Below, piece after piece: positions 39,001 to 46,128 of a stretch of DNA of 64,000 nt (its first letter is position 1; each line of letters starts with the position of its first letter). The translations under genes and the position numbers were made by a program. The stretch lies in the NCBI RefSeq assembly GCF_963669205.1, contig NZ_OY769915.1:3322001-3386000 (forward strand), given 5' to 3'. The stretch is from an uncultured Roseibium sp. GTDB lineage: Bacteria > Pseudomonadota > Alphaproteobacteria > Rhizobiales > Stappiaceae. The notes beneath the pieces were generated by a model, which had not been told where the DNA came from, made no database searches, and saw nothing but the letters and a program-made list of their open reading frames with translations.

Positions 39001-40366
39001 GGCGTAATTCTCGCGGTAGCTGGCTTGGGTCTCCACCTTCAAAGAAAACTTCAGGAGCCGTGTGCGCCAATCGTTCTCTTATTTTCTCATCCAACAACAC
39101 CAGCCAGGACAACACCGGGCGCAACGCAGGAACGACAACATCGACACCGTATTGAGTACGAAAGAGCAGATTTTCTATTTTTCTGCGCGAAGTCTCTCGT
39201 CGCAGAAGATCAGCAAACCATTCGGCTGTGAGGTACTCACGCACTGATCTGTGATGAAACCGGACCGTCCCGTAAATTGCCTCGTCAAAAACTGGTCGAG
39301 AAAGGAGAGCCGCCTGTTTGATATCATTCCAATATGGAAGAATGTCTCTGACCGGAACACCTTTGTTATTGTCGGCTCCGTCAGGTACGCGGATCGTGGG
39401 CTCTTGTGATAAAGTTGTGGCCGCCGCTAAAAGCTTCACGCCAAATCGTGCATCGCTCTCAGAAAGCGGTTGCGCATCAGCGCGGTTTTGATCTCTTTCT
39501 AGGAGCCGTCGACGGATACTGTTTTGCATCAATTCCAGCCGACTTCCAATTTTTTGTTCATCAAGCCAGAACTCTACAAGTTCCTCCAGATCTTGCGGCC
39601 TTGAAGTGAATGACCACGCATCAGCGCGTTCGACAGCATTGAGAAACGCCGCTGTATCCTGGATGCCCCTCCCCGCTGAAAATTTTAAAATTTGCTCCGA
39701 AGATAAATCGCTAAGAGCTACAAGCTTGAACACATGTTTCTTTTGATCAAGCTTTGTAGATTCAGGTTCTAGCCCTAGGTCAATATCAAGTTCCCCGTTT
39801 TCGTCCTCGATTGGATCAGGACGTGCCTCGCGAACAAACGGTAAATGTTGACTGCAAAAGGCAAGGTCTGACTTGGGCCGCCAAGCAGAGCTACGACCAG
39901 TAATGACAATGTGGGTGCGATTTTTAGCTACTGACAATTTTCTTGCCAACTTGCGAACTGCTAATTGAAAGTCTCCAGGGTCACGGAGACGCGCCTCATC
40001 AACAGAGTCTAGCAGTAGCCAGCCCTCTTCATCGGCCTCTAGCCAACTTTGAAATTCTTCATAACTGCCGACTTCAAATGCATCCTCAAAATCCTGCGGA
40101 ATATGCTCAAGACGAAGAAAAAATGCCGGATTTCCTTCAACTCGGAGCCTGCTCGCCACATTTCTGATTTCCTCAGTTTTTCCTGAACCTGCTTCCGAAA
40201 GTATGACAACTCGATGCTCTTTTATGAGATCGACCCAAGTGAGGCTTTCTCCTACATGAAAAACATTGGCTAAATCGACGTCATCACTTTCGCTGGCATA
40301 GTCCGAAAGTTCATGGAAAGTCCTATTGAGGTCGATAAAATCATCGTTTCGAGAGAGTTGAGTCAT
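36026..40366 (-). CDS. giant STAND/NACHT-like NTPase with C-terminal PD-(D/E)xK nuclease
   Basis: A protein of about 1,446 residues. Near the N-terminus is a P-loop, LSEAGSGKTEE (residues 56-66), and a Walker B-like GWLLLDSVDEAR near 130, giving a NACHT/STAND-type NTPase. A long helical region of about 1,000 residues, probably repeats for target recognition, follows. The last 100 residues show a restriction-nuclease core: RPDLRFHG, then VPCELKLAD (ExK), then ENQLCGDYL, a QxxxY-type motif of RecB/Cas4-like nucleases. Antiviral STAND proteins combine these parts in other orders. The ATG at 40366 (MTQLSRNDDF) was chosen. The gene is convergent with the AAA_13 operon. Confidence 0.78.
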   Translation of the reverse strand: MTQLSRNDDFIDLNRTFHELSDYASESDDVDLANVFHVGESLTWVDLIKEHRVVILSEAGSGKTEEIRNVASRLRVEGNPAFFLRLEHIPQDFEDAFEVGSYEEFQSWLEADEEGWLLLDSVDEARLRDPGDFQLAVRKLARKLSVAKNRTHIVITGRSSAWRPKSDLAFCSQHLPFVREARPDPIEDENGELDIDLGLEPESTKLDQKKHVFKLVALSDLSSEQILKFSAGRGIQDTAAFLNAVERADAWSFTSRPQDLEELVEFWLDEQKIGSRLELMQNSIRRRLLERDQNRADAQPLSESDARFGVKLLAAATTLSQEPTIRVPDGADNNKGVPVRDILPYWNDIKQAALLSRPVFDEAIYGTVRFHHRSVREYLTAEWFADLLRRETSRRKIENLLFRTQYGVDVVVPALRPVLSWLVLLDEKIRERLAHTAPEVFFEGGDPSQLPRELRRTILHDVCDQLASGSSSRSAADRSAVQRFANTDLVDDLRALLSKYDDNTELTPFLLRMIWLGELSELLPEAQSFAIRKDCDSYTRIAAFRAVFAVGTEQDCADLRDVFLSEGEELDRDWLAELVQHSHPSAKTISWLLSSIVKTKRGERFSADNLSSAIEEFVSDASLELLPDIVSGFHDILNLKPIVERRFCEISQEFGWLIRSAALAVKRLIVARHSAALSVPALEILHKIPAASEYDIGGIRDEKFNFDELICVWPELNRSLFWYEVEQVRSRRENKRAERVSELWQIDVFRTFWKFDEEDFEYFKEQSFDQEELDNRLMALSLAFNLYKYAGRPRNWREQLKKLVSSDAELSSRLQNYLNPAAASEEVKKHRRRLAGFQRRDRAIERKRTKELEESKGYLSSHIDELRDPKFDNPSSVSSAQAYLHEKMRKKNGGTTSYSVSDWKSLGADFGEDVAIAFRDGCVAYWRKHKPKIRSEGAPLNQTTLQTIFGLSGICIEAEETANWPAGFDKEEIDLACRYASFELNGFPPWFSKLAANYLPQVADFMLQEIRYELSIEKPDVETNYMLYDVSWSGQWSWNQIAPSLVKELIDFEPSNIGNLTKLMTIVLGSSITDVDLRELAVEKCRKVTELDNLALWYAVWVGVDPLNAIQDLETKLSKIPDSDSRTNFAMNFIVFLQGKRRRDDVGSRNAYLLPEHLKSLYLLMHQYIRREDDIERAGKGVYSPELRDRAQDARNALFSHLNETPGKEAYLALEEISKSHPDNQARPWLAHLAKSRAEKDADISPWKVQDVLDFHETLERTPSTHSELADLAVMRLNDLKDEIENGDSSIADILKNVTLETDMRNYIGRELREKARGRYSIPQEEELSDAKRPDLRFHGVGFDGPVPCELKLADNGWSGNKLFERLENQLCGDYLRDHRSNRGIFLLVTRGAQKHWEVPNKSGSEKRLDFQGLVDALQSHWQDISTEFHGVDDVTVIGIDLTKRG

Positions 40367-40633
40367 CACAACTTGAAATTTAGTTGCCAATGTTCGGCGC
40401 AACAAGATCGAGGCGCAGAAGCCAAAACAAATGTTGTGGGGAAGTATTCTCAGCTTTCATTGTCGGAGACACGAATTGCGCGGGAAAGCGAATGACCAAA
40501 TTGAACAGTGGCACCAACCAAGAACGATTTCATCCCAATCTCGCAAGCGCTCTAGAGAGGTTGAGAAGTCGATTAGGTGTTGCGCGGGGTTGTCGATACC
40601 ACTCGGCAGAGCGTTGAAAACCCTGTCGAGTTT

Positions 40634-40918
40634 CTAGGCTGGATCGGCCCCGATCTTGTCCCAAAATCGACCTCTGATCTCAACGGTAAGCTGTTGGACC
40701 AAAACTTTTGAAGGACAGACGACTAGCACGGCCCGGTCCTGTGCGCGTTGGCGAGCGAGCGTCGCCATCCCCCCGGTTTTGCCCGTGCCTGTCGGCATAT
40801 TTACGAGGCAGGCGCGAGCACTTGCCGACTCCAAATAGGCGTCGACGGTGTCAAGCGCCGCGTGCTGATGCGGCCAAAGGGCAAGCGCAGTCCTAGATAG
40901 TTCAGCCTCAACCAACAC
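40634..40918 (-). pseudogene. truncated superfamily 2 helicase, N-terminal fragment
   Basis: A 94-residue frame beginning LWPHQHAALDTVDAYL, with a Walker A MPTGTGKTGG and the next conserved strand VLVVCPSKVLVQQL, as in DEAD/DEAH helicases. It stops at a TAG (40634-40636). The frame beyond continues briefly with plausible coding (KLDRVFNALPS) before further stops, so most of the helicase is missing. It points to an older defence or restriction locus lost by deletion. Confidence 0.65.
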
Positions 40919-41181
40919 GCACCTCCAAGAACCTAAAGTAGTGCTCCTGCTTAACTCACACGTTTACCGAAAAAAATAATGGGGCAATGGCCAAGATGCA
41001 GCCGTGTGCGATGAGAACCGGCGCGAGACGGTAACTATTAAGCCATGTGTTGAGCCGTTCAGTTTCAGACACAAGAACCTACTACGTATAATTTTTTGAA
41101 CCCTCGTCTATTTTTTTAAACGTAGGTTTTGTTTTCTGGACGAGTTCATGGTATCTTTTTTTCAGTAACGGAGTTTCTGTC

Positions 41182-41844
41182 ATGGCACGCCAATCAACCC
41201 GAAGCAGTACGTTGAAATACCCTTTAACGAGTATTCTTGGAACAAAATCTAGCGTTGTTCTTCTGCGCGAACTGTCCGAACACGGCGGGTTTCTCACAGC
41301 TCCATTGCTCTCACAGCGATGCGGCATTTCTAGAGCAAGCGCTTGGAAAGAATTGGGCGTTTTGGAGGAGCTTGGAGTAGTCGGTTCAGTAGGCACAGAA
41401 AGGTCTCGCGTTTACCGGCTAAACCCCGACTACCCGCTTTATTCATCTCTGAAAGATCTGTTTGAGCAGGAAAACTGTCGTTTCACCAAAATACGCGACG
41501 CTATTTCCAACGCTGTTTCCTCTTTTGAGAACAAAGTTATAGCGACTTGGATTTATGGAAGCGTCGCAAGGGGGGAAGACAAACCGAACAGTGATTTGGA
41601 CATCGCTATTGTGTTCTCAACAGACAATCTGGAAGGCCAATTGGAGAGCATCCGCAATATTCTGGCGTTTTCTGCGGAAGAGTTAATATTCCAGCCTTCA
41701 GTGATTGGGATTGGTCCTACTGACGTTAGGAGGTTAACGCAATCAAAGGACCCTTGGTGGCAAAGTGTGGAAAAGGACGCATTGACCGTTGCAGGGTTGC
41801 ATCCAGTAGAGTTATCAACCCAGACTACTCGTCAAATAGTGTAA
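41182..41844 (+). CDS. wHTH-nucleotidyltransferase (MNT) antitoxin-like protein
   Basis: A 220-residue protein. Residues 15-80 form a winged helix (LLSQRCGISRASAWKEL). Residues 120-180 carry a minimal nucleotidyltransferase core, YGSVARGEDKPNSDLDIAIV, with Gly126-Ser127 and the aspartates Asp138 and Asp140. In HEPN-MNT modules the MNT protein can neutralise the HEPN toxin, in some systems by AMPylation. The helix-turn-helix suggests it also represses its own operon. The HEPN gene starts 10 bp downstream. Confidence 0.82.
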   Translation: MARQSTRSSTLKYPLTSILGTKSSVVLLRELSEHGGFLTAPLLSQRCGISRASAWKELGVLEELGVVGSVGTERSRVYRLNPDYPLYSSLKDLFEQENCRFTKIRDAISNAVSSFENKVIATWIYGSVARGEDKPNSDLDIAIVFSTDNLEGQLESIRNILAFSAEELIFQPSVIGIGPTDVRRLTQSKDPWWQSVEKDALTVAGLHPVELSTQTTRQIV

Positions 41845-41854
41845 GACTCTCTGA

Positions 41855-42271
41855 ATGACACGAACAGGTTCTGCTAAATCAGTCGACCAACAATTCGGAA
41901 ATGGACGATTGCAGATAGCACGCTCATATCTCGAAGCGGCTCGTAAAGCCATTGAATTTGCTGAAATTGATGAAATCGGAAATCCAGTGATGTCACAGAT
42001 TGTGCATGCAGCAATCGGCTATACTGACGCACTCACCGCAAAATACGCAGGGAAAATAAACCGTGGGGATCACTCTGCCGCATTGAAGACTTTGCGAGAT
42101 GCTCTCGGAAACCGCCTTCCAAAGTCCCAAGCAAACAAATTGCGCAACATTCTTGATCATAAGGACGAAGTTCAATACGGAGTTCGACTAAAACCGCTTG
42201 CTGAGGCAGAGAGTTTGTTCAACAAGCTGGTAGACTTTGCAGCATGGGCTGAGGAGGAACTGCGACAGTAA
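41855..42271 (+). CDS. HEPN-domain toxin-like protein
   Basis: A 138-residue all-helical protein with the HEPN ribonuclease motif Rx4H as RNILDH (Arg97 and His102), and helices typical of the fold (IARSYLEAARKAIEFAE near the N-terminus). HEPN proteins are often metal-independent RNases. With the upstream MNT gene it forms a probable type II or VII-like toxin-antitoxin pair in one operon. Confidence 0.75.
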   Translation: MTRTGSAKSVDQQFGNGRLQIARSYLEAARKAIEFAEIDEIGNPVMSQIVHAAIGYTDALTAKYAGKINRGDHSAALKTLRDALGNRLPKSQANKLRNILDHKDEVQYGVRLKPLAEAESLFNKLVDFAAWAEEELRQ

Positions 42272-43118
42272 ACATAAAAAGTGATTATCCCGCTGATAGT
42301 GATTTCATTTGCGTATAAACTACTCGGCAACGAATGGCGATTTCCTTCCGCGCCTTGACCGAATTTCTAGTATATTTCAGTGGGTTTGTTCAAAGAATCG
42401 GAATTTCCTCCAAAACGATTTGGTATGCCGTCGCACTCATGGAACCGGACCGAAGTAAGCCCCCTGCCCTGGATTCGCATAACGTGCCATATGGAACTTC
42501 ATGGCTTTCACAAACCAAAACGTTGGTATCGACCAAACTAGATAATTGTCCGAAGTGGTGCCGGAAGGGGCCTGATTGTTTAGTGTAGTCGAAACGACGA
42601 AGCGGACATGGCTTTTGCACCCGGGTGCGGTTGCTAACGGCCCTTAGCCGACCTTGACGAATGAGCTGGATGCCGCGACGCACCTGTCGAATTGGGACGT
42701 TCGCCGCATTTGCTCGGTGCTGAACCGATCCAAAATCAGTTCAGCGGACAAAGCGGACTTTAGTTTCCTTCAACCCTAGGCCTGGTTTGCTGAAGACTGC
42801 CAAAATGCGGCACAAATCCGGGAAAAACCAATTGAGCATGACGACGCTCTAGGGTGCCAGGAAGGGCTCGCTTAACAATGAGCAGCTTGCCGGATCAGGA
42901 ATTCATAGAAGGTCGGGGAAGAACAGTCCAACGCATGGGGCGTCGGCGAAGCGTACGCCTCGGCAACGTGCACCAGAAGAAACGGCCTCTCAATTGAAGC
43001 CGCTACCCTCTTTTGCAAATCTCGGTCAATGCCCTTAAAACGTGATGTTTTCACTTAAAGGTTGAATTGCATCCGAAATTCACTACAATCTTTTGCTTTC
43101 CGGGGGGAGAGTATTTCC
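42272..43118. other. geneless stretch
   Basis: About 850 bp without a supportable gene. Short frames occur on both strands but show no domain or ribosome binding site. It looks like degenerate island DNA. Confidence 0.45.
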
Positions 43119-43463
43119 ATGACCAAAGAATTTAAGCTTGGCAGTTTTACCTTGAGGGCAAAGTCAGCGGATGCCGAAAAACCGGACGCTGAACAGGAAC
43201 TGAAAATTGCTGTCGAAGCGGCGTTGGAAGAATATGAACCAGAGCCTGGGGAAGCTGTCCCCAGCGCCAAGGATTTTGAACTAAGGGAAGAGCACCCCAC
43301 AGGCGCCGAAACGCTTTTAATTATTTTCCTGACAAGCGCGGCGACGGCCGGTGGCGCCCAATTCGGCAAGAAGACCGTGGACGCAATCTGGGAGCTTGTG
43401 GCCAGTAGACTGCGCAATTCTCGTACCGCGCGAATTGACGTCAAAGATGACGATCATTCGTGA
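43119..43463 (+). CDS. small protein with one hydrophobic segment (EACC1-like?)
   Basis: A 114-residue protein. The N-terminal half is acidic (ALEEYEPEPGEAVP); a hydrophobic Gly/Ala segment follows (LLIIFLTSAATAGGAQFG, about residues 66-83), then a basic amphipathic helix. This layout resembles the small effector-associated components (EACC1-type) found beside proteases in conflict systems, but I cannot confirm homology. The ATG at 43119 has a GGGGGGAGAG upstream. It is the first gene before the HExxxH protease. Confidence 0.55.
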   Translation: MTKEFKLGSFTLRAKSADAEKPDAEQELKIAVEAALEEYEPEPGEAVPSAKDFELREEHPTGAETLLIIFLTSAATAGGAQFGKKTVDAIWELVASRLRNSRTARIDVKDDDHS

Positions 43464-43502
43464 ATCTTTACCCAGCGTTACGGCTCAGAACTCCTTCACT
43501 CC

Positions 43503-44846
43503 ATGGGACTGACGACTTATTTCAGACGATGCGATCCTGACGGGCTGACTATTGCGCGGCTGTGTCTTGGTATTGCGCGTGCCATCTGGCGAGACCACAT
43601 CGTTGATGTGAATGCCCCACATCTTCACCCCGACACCAGGCGATATCTCAAATCCCTGGCTGCCCAGATGGAATTCTACGCAAAGAACGCGAAGAAACCC
43701 AAACCGAATGAAACTCGATTGGCTTTCATGGAAACGCTGCGGAATGCCCATGAATCTGCGAGGGATTCTGCTGGATCTGGGGTCGAATGGCTCAAGTTCG
43801 TTCTGGTCTGGAAGGAAATCTTTGGCATCGTGGATAATTACTACTTGTTTGGGCGTTCCGAGCGCCTCAAACACGATGAATGGTATAGTGACAGTGGTGA
43901 GCGGGCGGAACCCGGGCCGGTCTTGAGAACTTTCGTTGAAGAAACTAAAGGGGTGGTGCGGGTTCTGGAGCATGTCTACGAGGATGTCGTCGGCGAGTTT
44001 CAGCGCGTGCATGCGAACATCGAGATTGAAACCATCGCGTCCAACGCGCCCAGTCAGATGGGGTATGACTTTGCGTCTATGCCGCGGGTCAAGGGCAAAG
44101 TGACGTCCGAAAAGAGGGAGCACCCAGAATTCAACCCCTCTCCCTGTGGGGATTTTCAACGTTCGCGCAGGATCATCGTAGAGATTCCTTACCCCTGTGA
44201 TCGAGCGACGGCCTTTGCCTACGAATGGGTTATTGCCCACGAAATCGGGGTGCATTTGTTTTCGCAACTGGCCAACGAGAAAGGTCCCCTGAATGATGGA
44301 GATTATCTGGCCTTTTCCGAAGGTTTCATGGACGCCGCTATTTTGGATGTTATTAAGGACAGCTCGCAGAACGCCAAGGATGTGCCCAACCTTGTGGGGG
44401 CAGATATCGCCAAAGGGGCTCAGCTTCGCACTGATGCCCGCCTGTCGCAGGATCTTCCCAACGACATGAGCTCTGAGCGCAAGGTCCTCTGGCGCGATCA
44501 AGTGCCCGCCGGTTGCCGCTGCTGGAAATATCTTAATGAGCTTGCCAATAATATGGATGTCGAGGACCGAGGTGGGCTTGAAGCCAAGATCTGGGCCCGA
44601 CGCGTCGCGCTGAAACTTAATCTGCTGGATTTAGTAAAAGAGGAGCGCGCGAAATTTATATCCGGCCTCCAGATCATCTTTGATGTGACCAACGATGAAG
44701 CTGGTCAACAGATGAGAGTGCGCCAACAGCACGAGTTGGCCGAATTTCTCGACGAAATGCGGGTGGCCGAGACACTCGACGATGCTGCGGCTTGCATTCG
44801 GGACTGTCTTACAAACTCGCGGCCCTTTTCATCTTTGCATTTCTAG
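43503..44846 (+). CDS. putative zinc metallopeptidase with HExxxH motif (DUF1704-like)
   Basis: A 447-residue protein whose key motif is WVIAHEIGVHLFSQLAN, with His246, Glu247 and His251 spaced as HExxxH. A downstream FSEGFMD offers Glu273 as third zinc ligand. This spacing and the HEIGxH wording match DUF1704/MATCAP-type carboxypeptidases rather than classical HExxH enzymes. The rest is helical and unrecognised. No membrane segment is seen. The gene lies 39 bp after the small membrane-segment protein and upstream of a strong inverted repeat. Confidence 0.62.
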   Translation: MGLTTYFRRCDPDGLTIARLCLGIARAIWRDHIVDVNAPHLHPDTRRYLKSLAAQMEFYAKNAKKPKPNETRLAFMETLRNAHESARDSAGSGVEWLKFVLVWKEIFGIVDNYYLFGRSERLKHDEWYSDSGERAEPGPVLRTFVEETKGVVRVLEHVYEDVVGEFQRVHANIEIETIASNAPSQMGYDFASMPRVKGKVTSEKREHPEFNPSPCGDFQRSRRIIVEIPYPCDRATAFAYEWVIAHEIGVHLFSQLANEKGPLNDGDYLAFSEGFMDAAILDVIKDSSQNAKDVPNLVGADIAKGAQLRTDARLSQDLPNDMSSERKVLWRDQVPAGCRCWKYLNELANNMDVEDRGGLEAKIWARRVALKLNLLDLVKEERAKFISGLQIIFDVTNDEAGQQMRVRQQHELAEFLDEMRVAETLDDAAACIRDCLTNSRPFSSLHF

Positions 44847-44876
44847 AAAAGGCTTGAGGTTGCAAGATTCTTGACA

Positions 44877-44914
44877 ATTACATTACATTACTTTAAGTTG
44901 TAACGTAATGTAAT
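44877..44914. promoter_or_regulatory. 15-bp inverted repeat, probable operator
   Basis: ATTACATTACATTAC and GTAACGTAATGTAAT form an inverted repeat with one mismatch around eight bases. The left arm is three copies of ATTAC. It directly follows a TTGACA (44871-44876) and ends 23 bp before the start codon at 44938. It is probably the operator for the wHTH protein it precedes. Confidence 0.75.
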
Positions 44915-44937
44915 ATAGGTATCGAAAGGCAGAGCCG

Positions 44938-46128
44938 ATGCCCCTCACAAACACCCATTTTGAAAAGCTCGCTCAACTAAGGAATCGAGACCTCTTGAAC
45001 GCCTTGCTTGTTGCGGACAAATTTGGTTACGAAGATCTTGCACGGCAGACTCGCAGGTCTGCCGCATCACTGCGCGTTCAGTTTCATCGGTGGGAATCCC
45101 TTGGCCTAACCCTGTTGGAACAATGCGGGACGGTTACCGAAGACGGGCCTGGACGAAACCCACGGCTGTTCCAGCTGAACCCTCGCCTGCGCGACTATGT
45201 CGAACGCGCCTTGGAAAAAATACACCTTCAGTGTCCGGAGCTCCCCAAACGCGACAGCCTGCCCGATATCAAATCAGCTGAAGCCTCCCTTTTGCGCGCG
45301 ATGAGCGGCAGAGAGCTTGATTTGTCAGAGATGTTTCACACTGCAACGCGGGCGCTCGAGCGCCTGAATAGGGTCGAGTCGACAATAGCTGGCCGCAGCT
45401 CGGAAGAGCTGGGCTTCCATGTCAGCGATAAGCTAAGACAGGATCTGATCGGCCAGAAGGTAAGCGCCGAGATGCTGATCAAATCCGTATTGAAGCAGAT
45501 CGAGAATAAGCCAGAGGAGATCAATGAAAAGGAGGATCGGGCCCTATGGTATGCGAAAAAGAATGAAGACGAAGGCCCAGCCCGTATGGCGTACTACTTC
45601 GCCGAAATCCCAGATCGATCTGTCAGCGGCTTCGGCGGCATTTTGAGCGCGCGCATGAAACACAAACTTTGCAACGCCATCGACGACTATCTGAACCCCC
45701 GGACGCCAGATTTCTCGCCGGGAGGGCGGCTACGCACCGGATTTGTCCATGTGCTGAAAGAGTCGTTGGAGCTGGAAAAGATCGATTCCAATTGGAGGGG
45801 TATCGTCGACCGACTGTGGGAGGGGGCAGATCGCTGTACGCCGATACGCGATTTGCCTGAATTGCTTCAGATGCAAAAAGCAATTGAAGACCGTGCGGCT
45901 GAGGATAACCCGGATGTGGTGGACTTCTCGCATGACGGGATTGCGTCACGGGATTCCGAAGGCCCGGTGCCAGAGACGGTCATTGAGGACATCGCCGCCT
46001 TGGAAAACATGCCCCGGGCGCGGATACCGGAAAGCCGTGATCGCGCGATGGAAGAGGCTTTCCGCGAGCCCTTGAAGGAATTGTTGAGAAAACTTCCGTT
46101 GCCGGATATCGCGGTCTTTGCACGGTGA
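44938..46128 (+). CDS. wHTH-containing protein, likely regulator of the PIN gene
   Basis: A 396-residue soluble protein. The first 85 residues look like a winged helix (YEDLARQTRRSAASLRVQFHRWESLG, then the wing GRNPRLFQLNP). The remaining 300 residues are helical, charged and unrecognised. It sits directly behind a 15-bp inverted repeat and its stop overlaps the next start (GTGA), so it is translationally coupled to the PIN-domain gene and probably autoregulates the pair. Confidence 0.65.
   Translation: MPLTNTHFEKLAQLRNRDLLNALLVADKFGYEDLARQTRRSAASLRVQFHRWESLGLTLLEQCGTVTEDGPGRNPRLFQLNPRLRDYVERALEKIHLQCPELPKRDSLPDIKSAEASLLRAMSGRELDLSEMFHTATRALERLNRVESTIAGRSSEELGFHVSDKLRQDLIGQKVSAEMLIKSVLKQIENKPEEINEKEDRALWYAKKNEDEGPARMAYYFAEIPDRSVSGFGGILSARMKHKLCNAIDDYLNPRTPDFSPGGRLRTGFVHVLKESLELEKIDSNWRGIVDRLWEGADRCTPIRDLPELLQMQKAIEDRAAEDNPDVVDFSHDGIASRDSEGPVPETVIEDIAALENMPRARIPESRDRAMEEAFREPLKELLRKLPLPDIAVFAR

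Noticed and set aside
42334..42588. Plus-strand frame of 84 codons in the gap after the HEPN gene
   Set aside because: No ribosome binding site or domain; composition resembles the surrounding degenerate DNA.
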